From the NCBI GenBank assembly GCA_002355455.1, contig AP017375.1:5137640-5201639 (forward strand): 64,000 nucleotides of DNA, written 5' to 3'. The position numbers and the translations under genes were made by a program. The notes below the pieces were generated by a model, which was not told the DNA's origin, did no database searches, and worked only from the letters and a program-made list of their open reading frames with translations. This DNA comes from Stanieria sp. NIES-3757 (lineage in GTDB: Bacteria > Cyanobacteriota > Cyanobacteriia > Cyanobacteriales > Xenococcaceae). Positions within the stretch are counted from its first letter, which is position 1. Each line of letters opens with the position of its first letter. Of this stretch, positions 26,850-35,772 are shown in pieces.

Positions 26850-27344
26850 ATGGCTAAAAGCTCTCAGAAGATTTCATCAATGACTGTTTCCAAATCTGAA
26901 GATATAAATTCGCTCTCTTTATACGAAGAAGATTATTATCTTTGGTTAGAAAATACGGCTCAATTATTACGTGATGGTAAGCTATCTAAGTTAGATTTAC
27001 CCAATTTGCTTGAAGAAATTGAAGATATGGGAAGGAGCGAAAAGAGAGCCGTTAAAAGTAATCTGATTAGAATCTTACAGCACCTTTTAAAATGGAAATA
27101 TCAACCAGAAAAGCGGTCAGACAGTTGGTTAAGTACAATTGTCGAACATCGTCAAAGAATTATCCTTGCTTTTGAAGATAGTCCTAGTCTAAAAGGTTAT
27201 TACTTAGAAGTATTTGATAAATGCTATCAAGACGCTAGAAAAAATACAGCTACAGAGACTAGATTACCTCTTCAAGCTTTCCCGAATCAATCACCTTTTA
27301 CTATAGAAGATACTCTTAACCCTGATTATCTTCCTGATAACTAA
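26850..27344 (+). CDS. DUF29 family protein
   Basis: A 164-residue soluble helical protein. LYEEDYYLWLENTAQLLRDG, LPNLLEEIEDMGRSEKRAVK and LIRILQHLLKWKYQPEKR are the recognisable DUF29 pattern. Family members are numerous in cyanobacteria and often occur near mobile or repeat-rich DNA; no function is known to me. ATG at 26850; a second ATG ten codons in is also possible. The gene starts directly after the right REP of the RAYT unit, which may have inserted in its upstream region. Confidence 0.85.
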   Translation: MAKSSQKISSMTVSKSEDINSLSLYEEDYYLWLENTAQLLRDGKLSKLDLPNLLEEIEDMGRSEKRAVKSNLIRILQHLLKWKYQPEKRSDSWLSTIVEHRQRIILAFEDSPSLKGYYLEVFDKCYQDARKNTATETRLPLQAFPNQSPFTIEDTLNPDYLPDN

Positions 27345-27388
27345 ATATATGTTATTTCGGAATATTTGCGCTCCGCACTTCAATCATT

Positions 27389-27417
27389 TAGAGATGCTTC
27401 GTTACCTCAGTATGACA
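27389..27417. repeat. Half-copy of the 21.8-kb hairpin element
   Basis: On the minus strand reads TGTCATACTGAGGTAACGAA and on, matching the left end of the element at 21803 with few differences. It lies between the convergent DUF29 and ubiA genes. Confidence 0.55.
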
Positions 27418-27443
27418 TTACATTGAATAGCTAGAAATTTTCT

Positions 27444-28325
27444 TTAAACTAAACAACCGAAAATCATTCCAGCTAATAAAATAAATCCAAGCCAGACATT
27501 TTGACTGAAAATTTCTCCGTAAACGGGGCGCGGTAAATCGGTTTGACGTAATCTGAGATATTGCCAAATCCAGCCAACTACAGCAACAATCCACCCTAAC
27601 CAAAAAATTGGCTGTAAATTTATTTCTAAGCCCAAATAAGCAATTAAACCAGCCGTAAGAGCAAAAAAGATGCCTACTGCTTCAGCAGCATATTTACCGA
27701 AAAAAATGGCACTGGAATTAATGCCAACTTTTAAATCATCGGGTTTATCTGACATGGCATAAACAGTGTCAAAACCTAACGTCCAAAAAATTGTTGCACC
27801 CCAAAGTAACCAAGTAGAAGTTTCCAAACTGCTAGTTACCGCAGTCCAACTAATTAACACGCCAAAACCCCAAGCGATGGAAAGAACTAATTGAGGAATG
27901 GGAAAAACTCTTTTGGCTAAAGGATAACAAATAATTACAGGTACGGCAGCCAAACAGAATAAAAAACTGAGACGATTGAGATAAAAAGCTAAAATAGCTG
28001 CACAAACTAAGGCAACTAAAAAGATCGCAATTCCGACTTTTACTGAAAGGGCGCGAGATGCTAGAGGTCGATTTTTCGTTCTTTCTACTTGCGGATCGAT
28101 ATCACGATCCCAAAGATCGTTAATGGCACAACCAGCCCCACTAGTAGCCAAAGTTCCGAGAATAATTACTCCGACTAGAGGTAAAGGTGGATTGCCTTTT
28201 GCTGCTAAAACGACTGCCCATAAAGCAGGAATCATTAAAATAAGTCTACCCGCAGGTTTATCCCAACGGAGGAGACGAATAATAGTTAGCCAAGTTGGTT
28301 CAAGAGAAGATGTAGATTGATTCAT
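27444..28325 (-). CDS. ubiA: 4-hydroxybenzoate polyprenyltransferase (plastoquinone pathway)
   Basis: A 293-residue integral membrane prenyltransferase with about eight or nine helices. The two Asp-rich motifs that bind magnesium and prenyl diphosphate are present: NDLWDRDIDPQVERTKNRPL (about 68-87) and DTVYAMSDKPDDLKVG (about 184-199). In cyanobacteria this enzyme attaches solanesyl diphosphate to 4-hydroxybenzoate at the start of plastoquinone synthesis. Homogentisate or chlorophyll prenyltransferases are alternatives but have different motif spacing. It is divergent from the response regulator gene across 56 bases. Confidence 0.93.
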   Translation of the reverse strand: MNQSTSSLEPTWLTIIRLLRWDKPAGRLILMIPALWAVVLAAKGNPPLPLVGVIILGTLATSGAGCAINDLWDRDIDPQVERTKNRPLASRALSVKVGIAIFLVALVCAAILAFYLNRLSFLFCLAAVPVIICYPLAKRVFPIPQLVLSIAWGFGVLISWTAVTSSLETSTWLLWGATIFWTLGFDTVYAMSDKPDDLKVGINSSAIFFGKYAAEAVGIFFALTAGLIAYLGLEINLQPIFWLGWIVAVVGWIWQYLRLRQTDLPRPVYGEIFSQNVWLGFILLAGMIFGCLV

Positions 28326-28381
28326 AAAAAGTTTAAAAATATTAACATAGCTTAAATAATTTCATAGCATAAAAAATTAGG

Positions 28382-29068
28382 ATGAAAATTCTTTTAGTTG
28401 ATGATGAAGCAGAATTAACAGATCCCCTCAGTCGCATTTTGTCCAGGGAAGGGTATCAAGTGGATATTGCTGACAACGGAGTAACAGGAATTAATTTAGC
28501 TCTGCAAAATAACTATGATTTATTAATCCTTGATTGGATGCTACCGCAAAGATCGGGTTTAGAAATTTGCCAAGAATTGCGATCGCGTTCTTTGACTACT
28601 CCTGTCTTGTTTCTTACTGCCAAAGATACCATTGATGATCGTGTAATTGGTTTGGATGCAGGGGCAGATGATTATTTGGTTAAACCTTTTGAATTAAGAG
28701 AATTATTAGCCAGAGTTAGAGCTTTATTACGAAGAGTTACTCTTGGAGATCCTCAATTGAATGAGAAGCTGAAAGTAGCAGATTTAGAACTAGATAGCGA
28801 AAATCAATTAGCCTATCGTCAAGGAAGAGTGATTGACTTATCAGAAAAAGAGGTTAAGCTTTTAGCGTATTTTATGAAACGTCCAGGTCAACTGCTCACT
28901 CATGAAGATATTTATAGTTATTTATGGGCAGAAGAAGAAAAACCGAGTAGTAATGTTTTAGCTGCTTTAATTCGTCTTTTAAGGCGTAAAATAGAAATAC
29001 CAGGTGAAATTCCTTTGATTCATACTGTGTACGGCAAAGGTTATCGTTTTGGCGACAACGAATTTTAA
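28382..29068 (+). CDS. OmpR/PhoB family response regulator
   Basis: A 228-residue regulator: receiver domain (1-115) with the acidic pocket DDEAE, phospho-acceptor Asp51 in LILDWMLPQ, Thr79 and Lys101 in LVKPFELRE; then a winged-helix domain (about 128-225) with LSEKEVKLLAYFMKRPGQLL and VYGKGYRF. It binds DNA as a dimer when phosphorylated. No cognate kinase gene is adjacent, so the signal is unknown; RppA-like regulators look similar. It starts four bases after a TAG and has GAAAATTAGG upstream as a weak ribosome-binding site. Confidence 0.93.
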   Translation: MKILLVDDEAELTDPLSRILSREGYQVDIADNGVTGINLALQNNYDLLILDWMLPQRSGLEICQELRSRSLTTPVLFLTAKDTIDDRVIGLDAGADDYLVKPFELRELLARVRALLRRVTLGDPQLNEKLKVADLELDSENQLAYRQGRVIDLSEKEVKLLAYFMKRPGQLLTHEDIYSYLWAEEEKPSSNVLAALIRLLRRKIEIPGEIPLIHTVYGKGYRFGDNEF

Positions 29069-29170
29069 TGTTTCTATTAATTTTTGACCAAGACATTAAC
29101 ATTTTGTAATTGAAATACTAATATATAATTAAAGGTTTATTTAACTTAATAACAAAAGGGGGTGGGGTCT

Positions 29171-29518
29171 ATGTTAAGAACCGTTAAGCATCATAACCTC
29201 ATGGTGGTCAATCTGACTGAAAATGTTTCAGTATCCACCAAAATCTCAAAGGACAACCATGCTGCTCTTCGGTCTGGTTTTGTTGGTTGTCCTCCAAATC
29301 CTCGTTGGAATGCTACTAAGTTTTGTGCTTGGAGAAAGGGTCGTCAATGGCGAACAGCTTTAGCTCAAGGCACAATGATGATTAGAGCGGAGGATTGTAT
29401 GCTAGTTCAAGCTTCAGAAAAAGAAAGTTGTTCTGATGAAGATTTGCCTGGTAGTAGCAGAATGATTAACTTTTTTCAAGCTTCAGAACAGTTATCTAGT
29501 ATTTTGCAAATAGCTTAA
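29171..29518 (+). CDS. Conserved hypothetical protein, 115 residues
   Basis: A small basic protein beginning MLRTVKHHNLMVVNLTENV. The centre contains GFVGCPPNPRWNATKFCAWRKGRQWRTAL in two parts around a Cys-Pro-Pro turn and a Trp/Arg-rich patch that could bind nucleic acid; this is inference. I do not recognise a named family. An unusually strong purine run, AAAAGGGGGTGGGG (29154-29167), lies just before the ATG at 29171, and a classic terminator follows, so this is a compact, probably well-expressed single-gene unit. Confidence 0.72.
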   Translation: MLRTVKHHNLMVVNLTENVSVSTKISKDNHAALRSGFVGCPPNPRWNATKFCAWRKGRQWRTALAQGTMMIRAEDCMLVQASEKESCSDEDLPGSSRMINFFQASEQLSSILQIA

Positions 29519-29546
29519 AAATTATGTTTAAGAATGTCTAGGTTAA

Positions 29547-29573
29547 TTCCCCAAGTTTGGGGAAATTTTTTTT
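29547..29573 (+). terminator. Rho-independent terminator
   Basis: Stem TTCCCCA / TGGGGAA with a short loop, followed after one A by a run of eight Ts. Ends the transcript of the 115-residue protein. Confidence 0.92.
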
Positions 29574-29847
29574 GTCATCTTAGTGCAGAGAAAATCTAGC
29601 AATAGGCTCAAAAGATTAATGTAGAGTAAATTTATGAATTTATCTTCCTCACATAAAAAATCTCTTTTAAACTAAATAGAAGCACTAGAGCGAACATTAA
29701 CTGTTAATAAATATTTAAATTTTAAATTTGCCTTCAACTATTTTATTTAGGATGACTATAGACGAATCATAAAATTACAACCAAATTTTTATTTGATTTG
29801 TTGTTTAGACTAATCGACCTAGTATATCAATCAATTAAATATAAATA
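29574..29847. other. AT-rich intergenic region
   Basis: Together with the terminator, about 329 bases separate the two genes. Beyond the stem-loop I see no repeat, frame or RNA feature. It should hold the promoter of the thioredoxin-like gene. Confidence 0.5.
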
Positions 29848-30435
29848 ATGGTATTAACTCCATCGACAATGTTAGCTTTGGGAACAAAAGCTCCCAACTT
29901 TTCTTTAAAGGATGTCGTTTCTGGTCAAATTATTTCTTTAGATACCTTTGCTGGAAAAAAAGCCTTGTTAGTAATGTTTATTTGTAAACATTGCCCGTTT
30001 GTGAAACACGTCCAGCAAGAATTAGCGCAAATTGGTCAAGATTATCGTGACCGCTCTTTAGGAATTGTGGCAATTAGTGCTAATGATGCAGCTAATTATC
30101 CTGATGATTCTCCTGAAAATCTGGCAGTTATGGCAAAAGAATTAGGATTTAATTTTCCCGTTTGTTACGATGAAACTCAAGAAATAGCTAAAGCTTATAC
30201 TGCTGCTTGTACGCCCGATTTTTTCTTATTTGATGGTGATTATCAACTATTTTATCGTGGACAATTAGATGATAGTCGTCCTAGTAATAATTTACCTGTA
30301 ACTGGTCAAGATTTACGTTCAGCAATTGATCTAGTTTTAGCAGATGAAGCAATTGATTTTGAGCAAAAACCAAGTATCGGTTGTAATATTAAATGGAAGT
30401 CAGGTAATGAGCCAGAATATTTTGGAGCGAAATAA
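29848..30435 (+). CDS. Thioredoxin-like/AhpC-TSA family protein
   Basis: A 195-residue thioredoxin-fold protein. APNFSLKDVVSGQIISLDTF is the AhpC/TSA-type start, and MFICKHCPFVKH carries a CxxC pair (Cys46, Cys49). The later segments AISANDAANYPDDSPENLA and CTPDFFLFD (with the cis-Pro site shifted to TP) fit the redoxin family found in cyanobacteria. It is probably a cytosolic thiol oxidoreductase or peroxidase-related protein; the partner is unknown. It lies 29 bases upstream of folK on the same strand and may be cotranscribed. Confidence 0.88.
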   Translation: MVLTPSTMLALGTKAPNFSLKDVVSGQIISLDTFAGKKALLVMFICKHCPFVKHVQQELAQIGQDYRDRSLGIVAISANDAANYPDDSPENLAVMAKELGFNFPVCYDETQEIAKAYTAACTPDFFLFDGDYQLFYRGQLDDSRPSNNLPVTGQDLRSAIDLVLADEAIDFEQKPSIGCNIKWKSGNEPEYFGAK

Positions 30436-30464
30436 AGTTTTTCTTTTAAATATTTAATAAAAAA

Positions 30465-30968
30465 ATGTCAAACTCTGCGATATTGGCGCAGCCAAAGCAA
30501 GTAGCGATCGCGCTTGGCAGTAATCTAGGAGATTCTTTGAAACTCTTACAAAATTCTTTGCAATCACTGGCTTTAATTCCAGGAATTGAGATCGAAGCTG
30601 TTTCTAGTTGGTATCAAACTAAACCAATTGGACCACCACAACCAGATTATTTAAATGGCTGTGCTTTATTATCCGTACAACAGCGTCCTGAAGAATTATT
30701 GGTGTTATTACAAGCAATTGAAATACAATTTGGCAGGGTTAGAAATGAAAAATGGGGTGCCAGAACTTTAGACTTAGATTTACTTTTATATGACGAGCTA
30801 ATTTTCAATACTCCCTCTCTTCAAATACCTCATCCAAGAATGACCCAAAGAGCTTTTGTGTTAGTTCCTTTAGCTGAAATTGCGCCTGATTGGATTGAAC
30901 CTAGATCGGGAAAAGCGATCACAAATTTAGTCACACAAGTAGACTGTTCGGGAGTGACCAAAATTTGA
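30465..30968 (+). CDS. folK: HPPK: 6-hydroxymethyl-dihydropterin pyrophosphokinase
   Basis: A 167-residue enzyme transferring diphosphate from ATP to 6-hydroxymethyl-7,8-dihydropterin in folate synthesis. The family signatures are clear: IALGSNLGDS, VSSWYQTKPIGPPQPDYLNG, FGRVRNEKWGARTLDLDLLL (with the metal-binding DxD) and IPHPRMTQRAFVLVPL. The length is normal. A HIP1 site lies within the first codons. folC is at 55 kb and purU at 16 kb; no folP is in the window. Confidence 0.95.
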   Translation: MSNSAILAQPKQVAIALGSNLGDSLKLLQNSLQSLALIPGIEIEAVSSWYQTKPIGPPQPDYLNGCALLSVQQRPEELLVLLQAIEIQFGRVRNEKWGARTLDLDLLLYDELIFNTPSLQIPHPRMTQRAFVLVPLAEIAPDWIEPRSGKAITNLVTQVDCSGVTKI

Positions 30969-31137
30969 AATTTATGTCTAAATATGAAAAAAAAATGTTA
31001 CAAATAGTTTGATTTTGTTTAAAAGTTTAGCCAACAGCCTATAGCTAATAGCTTCCAGCTAAAAAATAATTCCTAACCGTAGCAAACATTTAAGTATTTT
31101 ATATAAATATTTATCCAAACTAGATTTAGTAAAAAAA

Positions 31138-32427
31138 TTAAAGCTCGGCTTGAAAATTCCGCTTTGGATCGCCAAGATAAGAATTAACTGTATTATTAAC
31201 AATAGTTTTTTGCAGTTGCCAATGTTGAGCTAATTGCTGTATTAATCGGTCTTGTTGTTGACGATAATAATCAGTTTGATTGCCACTATTAATAATGGCA
31301 AACCAAATTTTACCTTGGTTTTGAGTAGGAATTTTTCCAGCTAAAGCACTGACTCGATCCAAAGTACCAGTTTTGACTGAGATCCCAACAGGAATTGAGC
31401 GATTTTTCATCGTTCCTACTCGATCTCTACCAGCAGTGGGTAATAAATCTGCGACTTCTAGAGGATGAGTAGCAAGTAAACTATCAATTTTCATCAGCAT
31501 CCGACAAACAGCGCGGGGAGAGAGACGATTTTCTTCTCCTAAACCAGAACCGTTACTTAATTGAATTTCAGATTGAGAAACTTCGATAGCTTTAGCAACA
31601 TTTTTCGCGACATTTTCAGCACCGCCTAAAAGATCGGCAAGCATTTGCGCCATTTTATTATTACTGTAGATATTCATTTGTTTAAGAATTTCTGACAGAG
31701 GCAAAGAACGATGAGTTAGTAATAACTGAGTTGACATAGGTAGAGTATTACTGAGTTGAACTTTACCTAAAATCGCAATTTGAGGTTTGGGTGTATTTGC
31801 AGGAAGAGTAGAATATTGTTGCTTGACTTCGTTTGACCATAAATCAGCAGTAAAAGCCTGTTTCAGTAGTTCTCCTGCTACTTGAGCATCAGATTCGTAA
31901 TTCATATAAAATTTATCAGTAACAATTAAGTTACCTTGTACTTGAGTAATACCCAATTGCTGAAGGGCATTACCTAATGCGATTGCTTCTTCCCAAACAA
32001 AAAAAGGATCGCCATTTCCTGCAACGATTAAATCTCCTGTTAAAATCTCATTGACTATTTTGCCATTGGTATAAATTGAGGTTTCAAACTGATAATCAGT
32101 ACCCCATTTAATCAAAGCAGCTAGGGTAGTAGCAATTTTGGTTAAGGAAGCTGCTGAGGTTGCTACTGTACCTTGATGATTAACTAATTCTGTCCAATCC
32201 GATTGCAGCCAAATCCCTTGTTGATTGGAGTCTATACCCGCTTGACTTAAATTTTGTAGGTAATTTTGAACTATTTTTTGGGCGACTAGATCGGGCTGTA
32301 CTGGTGGTAGAGTGAATATGGCTGCATTTTGCCAAGCTATTAATTGTAGAGGTTCTGACTTAAGTTGCGATCGCCCAAAAATCTCTAGAAATAAATTTAA
32401 CAAACTAGAGCCAATAAAATCCAGCAT
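31138..32427 (-). CDS. dacB: D-alanyl-D-alanine carboxypeptidase, class C PBP4-like
   Basis: A 429-residue S13-family penicillin-binding protein acting on peptidoglycan side chains as carboxypeptidase/endopeptidase. The three active-site motifs are present: SLTK (Ser94-Lys97), SNN in MNIYSNNKMAQML, and KTG in ISVKTGTLDR. LSNGSGLGEENRLSP is the usual following loop. The N-terminus (MLDFIGSSLLNLFLEIFG) is only mildly hydrophobic, so export may use an atypical or uncleaved signal. It is divergent from plsX across 156 bases. Confidence 0.92.
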   Translation of the reverse strand: MLDFIGSSLLNLFLEIFGRSQLKSEPLQLIAWQNAAIFTLPPVQPDLVAQKIVQNYLQNLSQAGIDSNQQGIWLQSDWTELVNHQGTVATSAASLTKIATTLAALIKWGTDYQFETSIYTNGKIVNEILTGDLIVAGNGDPFFVWEEAIALGNALQQLGITQVQGNLIVTDKFYMNYESDAQVAGELLKQAFTADLWSNEVKQQYSTLPANTPKPQIAILGKVQLSNTLPMSTQLLLTHRSLPLSEILKQMNIYSNNKMAQMLADLLGGAENVAKNVAKAIEVSQSEIQLSNGSGLGEENRLSPRAVCRMLMKIDSLLATHPLEVADLLPTAGRDRVGTMKNRSIPVGISVKTGTLDRVSALAGKIPTQNQGKIWFAIINSGNQTDYYRQQQDRLIQQLAQHWQLQKTIVNNTVNSYLGDPKRNFQAEL

Positions 32428-32449
32428 TGAGCAACCTCCTCGACTAGAA

Positions 32450-32463
32450 TGGCATTAATGCCA
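32450..32463. promoter_or_regulatory. 14-base perfect palindrome in the dacB-plsX gap
   Basis: TGGCATTAATGCCA lies between the divergent dacB and plsX genes, with an ACCCC/GGGGT hairpin a little further right (near 32476-32491). It could be an operator for either gene. No known regulator is assigned. Confidence 0.35.
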
Positions 32464-32583
32464 ACATTATTTATAACCCCACTTCAGGGGTAAACAACAG
32501 GATAATTTATTTCAACCTGTAACTTCGTTACTAGGGAAATTCAAACTCTGTTAAAATTTGTAAAGCTTCGATAGATTTACTCA

Positions 32584-33642
32584 ATGGGATTAAAGCGCGC
32601 AAGAATTGCAGTAGATGCGATGGGGGGGGACTACGCCCCTGACGAAATCGTCGCTGGAGCGATCAGAGCTTCTGCGGAATTAGATGTAGACGTACTTTTA
32701 GTAGGCGATCCGGAGGCAATTCAAACCTCCATTGATAAGCACGGTGGTACGGGTACAGCCCAACTGGAAATTATTCCAGCCGATGGGGTGGTATCAATGG
32801 AAGAAGAACCGCTAACTGCGATTCGCCGTAAACCACAAGCATCGATCAATGTGGCGATGAATTTGGTTAAACAAGAGCAAGCTCAAGCCGTTGTTTCTGC
32901 TGGACACTCAGGAGCAGCGATGGCAGCAGCTTTATTACGTTTAGGTCGGCTCAAAGGCATTGACCGCCCAGCGATTGGGGCAGTTTTCCCCACGATGATC
33001 CCTGGTAAATCAGTGATAGTTTTGGATGTGGGTGCGAATGTTGATAGTCGCCCCAAATATTTAGAACAATTTGCCTTAATGGGGACGATTTATAGTAAGT
33101 ATGTCCTAAGTATAGAAAAACCAAAAGTAGGATTACTCAATATTGGCGAAGAATCCTCGAAAGGAAATGAACTAGCCATCAAAACCCATCAACTTTTGCA
33201 AGAAAATCAACAAATTCCTTTTGCTGGTAATGCCGAAGGAAGAGATGTGCTGAAAGGTGAGTTCGATGTAATTGTGTGTGATGGTTTTGTCGGTAACATT
33301 CTTCTAAAATTTGCCGAAGCAGTGGGAGAAGTGATGCTGCAAATCATGCGCGAAGAATTACCTAAAGGATGGCGTGGTAAGTTAGGGACAGCCTTACTTA
33401 AACCGAATCTACTTAATATTAAACAAAGAATCGATCATGCCGAACACGGTGGCGCATTATTGTTTGGGGTAGCAGGGGTTTGTATTATCAGTCATGGTAG
33501 TTCACAAGCACCATCAATTTTTAATGCCATTCGTTTAGCAAAAGAAGCAATTGATAACGAAGTTTTAGAAAGAATTAAAGCCTATAACGAAAAAAGATTA
33601 GAACAACATCAACACTCAACTGAAAAAGCATCTGCTAATTAA
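32584..33642 (+). CDS. plsX: Phosphate acyltransferase
   Basis: A 352-residue soluble enzyme that converts acyl-ACP to acyl-phosphate for phospholipid and glycolipid synthesis. Start ARIAVDAMGGDYAPDEIVAG, then SAGHSGAAMAAALLRLGRL, VLDVGANVDSRPKYLEQFA and HAEHGGALLFGVAG are typical PlsX motifs. It is first in a plsX-fabH pair (66 bases apart), and fabD follows after a terminator. This co-location of plsX and fab genes is common in bacteria; the plsC gene that sometimes follows is absent here. Confidence 0.96.
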   Translation: MGLKRARIAVDAMGGDYAPDEIVAGAIRASAELDVDVLLVGDPEAIQTSIDKHGGTGTAQLEIIPADGVVSMEEEPLTAIRRKPQASINVAMNLVKQEQAQAVVSAGHSGAAMAAALLRLGRLKGIDRPAIGAVFPTMIPGKSVIVLDVGANVDSRPKYLEQFALMGTIYSKYVLSIEKPKVGLLNIGEESSKGNELAIKTHQLLQENQQIPFAGNAEGRDVLKGEFDVIVCDGFVGNILLKFAEAVGEVMLQIMREELPKGWRGKLGTALLKPNLLNIKQRIDHAEHGGALLFGVAGVCIISHGSSQAPSIFNAIRLAKEAIDNEVLERIKAYNEKRLEQHQHSTEKASAN

Positions 33643-33693
33643 GAACCGCTTATGGGTTTCAATAAGAATGGTAATTTTAGTTTCCCAATCGGT

Positions 33694-33700
33694 AAGGGAG
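33694..33700 (+). promoter_or_regulatory. Shine-Dalgarno supporting a TTG start for fabH
   Basis: AAGGGAG ends seven bases before the TTG at 33708. No in-frame ATG lies nearby before the conserved N-terminus, so the TTG is the likely initiator. Confidence 0.7.
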
Positions 33701-33707
33701 AAAAACA

Positions 33708-34706
33708 TTGAATAGAATAGGAACTGGTGTCGCTATCACTGGCTGTGGTTCTGCTGCACCAAAGGCAGTCTTTACTAATAATCATCTCAGTCAGATTGTA
33801 GAAACCTCTGATGAATGGATTAGTAGTAGAACAGGGATGAAAACCCGTCGCCTGGCATCGACTCAGGAATCTCTCAGTCAAATGTCAGCCGAAGCTGCCC
33901 AAAAAGCGATCGCAATGGCAGGACTTTCTCCAAGCGAGATCGATCTGATTATTCTAGCTACTTCCACTCCAGACGATTTATTTGGTAGTGCTAGTAAAAT
34001 TCAAGGTTTACTAGGCGCAACTAGGGCAGTAGCCTTCGATCTAACCGCTGCTTGTTCTGGTTTTGTGTTTGCTTTGATTACTGCTGCTCAGTTTATTCGG
34101 ACGGGAGTTTATCAAAATGTAGTGGTGATTGGTGCAGATGTTTTATCTCGTTGGGTAGATTGGTCAGATCGTACTACCTGTGTACTATTTGGTGATGGTG
34201 CAGGGGCAGTAGTCTGTCAAGGTGTTGATACTGGCGATCGCTTGTTAGCCTTTGAAATGTATAGTGATGGCAGTCAAAATAATTCTCTTAATCTGGCTTA
34301 TCAAGGACAGGCAAAATCCTTAGTTGAAGAACTTGAAGTTAGTTCTGGAACCTATCAAGCTATTACAATGAATGGTCGCGAAGTCTATCGATTTGCGGTA
34401 GCAAAAGTCCCAGAAGCGATTGAAAAAGCCATGTTTCGGGCAGGTATTACCTCAGAACAAATTGATTGGTTACTTCTACATCAAGCTAATCAAAGAATTA
34501 TGGATGCGGTGGCAAAAAGGCTTAAACTCCCTTCAGAAAAAGTTTTAAGTAATATCGAAAAATATGGCAATACCTCTGCTGCTTCGATTCCTCTGGCTTT
34601 AGACGAGGCAGTGAGAACGGGCAAAGTTCAAGCTGGAGATCTGATTGCTGCTTCTGGATTTGGCGCAGGATTGACTTGGGGGGCTGCTTTGTTTCATTGG
34701 GGGTAA
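33708..34706 (+). CDS. fabH: 3-oxoacyl-ACP synthase III
   Basis: A 332-residue condensing enzyme that starts fatty acid synthesis from acetyl-CoA and malonyl-ACP. The catalytic triad is visible: Cys116 in DLTAACSGFVFAL, His in LLLHQANQRIM and Asn in EKYGNTSAASIPLAL; ETSDEWISSRTGM is the typical early motif. It starts with TTG, supported by AAGGGAG. A Rho-independent terminator lies 43 bases after the stop codon, separating it from fabD. Confidence 0.96.
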   Translation: MNRIGTGVAITGCGSAAPKAVFTNNHLSQIVETSDEWISSRTGMKTRRLASTQESLSQMSAEAAQKAIAMAGLSPSEIDLIILATSTPDDLFGSASKIQGLLGATRAVAFDLTAACSGFVFALITAAQFIRTGVYQNVVVIGADVLSRWVDWSDRTTCVLFGDGAGAVVCQGVDTGDRLLAFEMYSDGSQNNSLNLAYQGQAKSLVEELEVSSGTYQAITMNGREVYRFAVAKVPEAIEKAMFRAGITSEQIDWLLLHQANQRIMDAVAKRLKLPSEKVLSNIEKYGNTSAASIPLALDEAVRTGKVQAGDLIAASGFGAGLTWGAALFHWG

Positions 34707-34748
34707 TTTCAGTTACCAGTTACCAGTCATCAATAGAAAATCGACAAG

Positions 34749-34777
34749 ATCTCACAGGAGTGAGATAATTTTTTTTT
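34749..34777 (+). terminator. Rho-independent terminator between fabH and fabD
   Basis: Stem ATCTCAC / GTGAGAT with loop AGGA, then AA and nine Ts. It lies 29 bases before the fabD ATG, so plsX-fabH and fabD are at least partly separate transcripts. Confidence 0.9.
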
Positions 34778-34805
34778 GGTCATTAATAAAAAAATAATAA
34801 AAAAA

Positions 34806-35717
34806 ATGAATAAAACAGCGTGGGTATTTCCTGGACAAGGTTCTCAAGCCGTCGGGATGGGTACTGATTTAAGCGATCTTCCTCAAGCACAGAGCAAATT
34901 TGAAATAGCTGAAAAAATCTTAAATTGGTCGGTATTAGATCTTTGTAAAGGGGATGAAGCAACCTTGGCTCAAACTCTTTATACTCAACCTTGTCTTTAT
35001 GTAGTTGAATCTATCCTCGCTGATTTATTGATTGAGCGCGTGGGCTTACCTCAATTGGTGGCAGGACATAGTTTAGGAGAATATGTTGCCCTTTACGCTG
35101 CTAGAGTTTTTGATTTTGAGTCGGGTTTGCAGTTGGTCAAAAAACGCGCTGAATTAATGGCGACTGCTGAGGGTGGTAAAATGGCAGCTTTAATGAAATT
35201 TGACCGCACCCAGTTAAATAATGCGATCGCTCAAACTTCTGATGTGGTTTTGGCTAATGATAATAGTGCAGAACAAGTAGTTATTTCTGGTACTCCAGAA
35301 GCTGTAGAGTCGATTTTGGCTCAGGTTAAATCTAAACGAGCGGTTACTTTAAATGTTTCAGGTGCGTTTCATTCTCCTTTGATGGAAGAAGCCTCTAAAA
35401 AGTTTAAAGCTGTTTTAGATTCAATTCCTTTTGCTGATGCCCAAGTTCCAGTTTTATCTAATGTTGAACCAATGGCTACTACTAAGGCAGAAGACTTAAA
35501 ACAACGCCTCATCGCACAAATGACTGGTTCAGTACGCTGGCGAGAAATTATGCTGCAACTGCCAGAAAATGAGATTACTAAGGTAATAGAAGTGGGACCG
35601 GGAAAAGTACTAACTGGTTTGATTAAAAGAACTTGTCGCGATATTGAATTGCATAATGTTAGTAGTAAAGCAGATTTAGATCAATTACCTCAGCTAGAAA
35701 TTAGTAGAATTAGTTAA
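34806..35717 (+). CDS. fabD: Malonyl-CoA:ACP transacylase
   Basis: A 303-residue enzyme loading malonate onto ACP. AWVFPGQGSQAVGMG opens the protein; the nucleophile Ser89 is in AGHSLGEYVALY; SGAFHSPLMEEA carries the catalytic histidine; EVGPGKVLTGLIKR closes the domain. The ATG at 34806 is chosen because the only upstream alternative (TTG at 34776) lies in the T tract of a terminator. The ribosome-binding site is weak, within an A-rich run. A long stem-loop (35723-35765) follows. Confidence 0.95.
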   Translation: MNKTAWVFPGQGSQAVGMGTDLSDLPQAQSKFEIAEKILNWSVLDLCKGDEATLAQTLYTQPCLYVVESILADLLIERVGLPQLVAGHSLGEYVALYAARVFDFESGLQLVKKRAELMATAEGGKMAALMKFDRTQLNNAIAQTSDVVLANDNSAEQVVISGTPEAVESILAQVKSKRAVTLNVSGAFHSPLMEEASKKFKAVLDSIPFADAQVPVLSNVEPMATTKAEDLKQRLIAQMTGSVRWREIMLQLPENEITKVIEVGPGKVLTGLIKRTCRDIELHNVSSKADLDQLPQLEISRIS

Positions 35718-35722
35718 TCAAT

Positions 35723-35772
35723 AGAAAGAGCTAAAGAATAATTATTAAAACAATTTTCTCTTTCTGATTTTT
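35723..35772 (+). terminator. Possible terminator after fabD
   Basis: Arms AGAAAGAG (35723-35730) and CTCTTTCT (35758-35765) around a long AT-rich loop, then GATTTTT. Weaker than the other terminators because of loop size. Confidence 0.5.

Noticed and set aside
34776-34805. Upstream TTG start of fabD
   Set aside because: It lies at the end of the T tract of the fabH terminator and adds a Lys/Ile run with no family counterpart; ATG at 34806 fits FabD.
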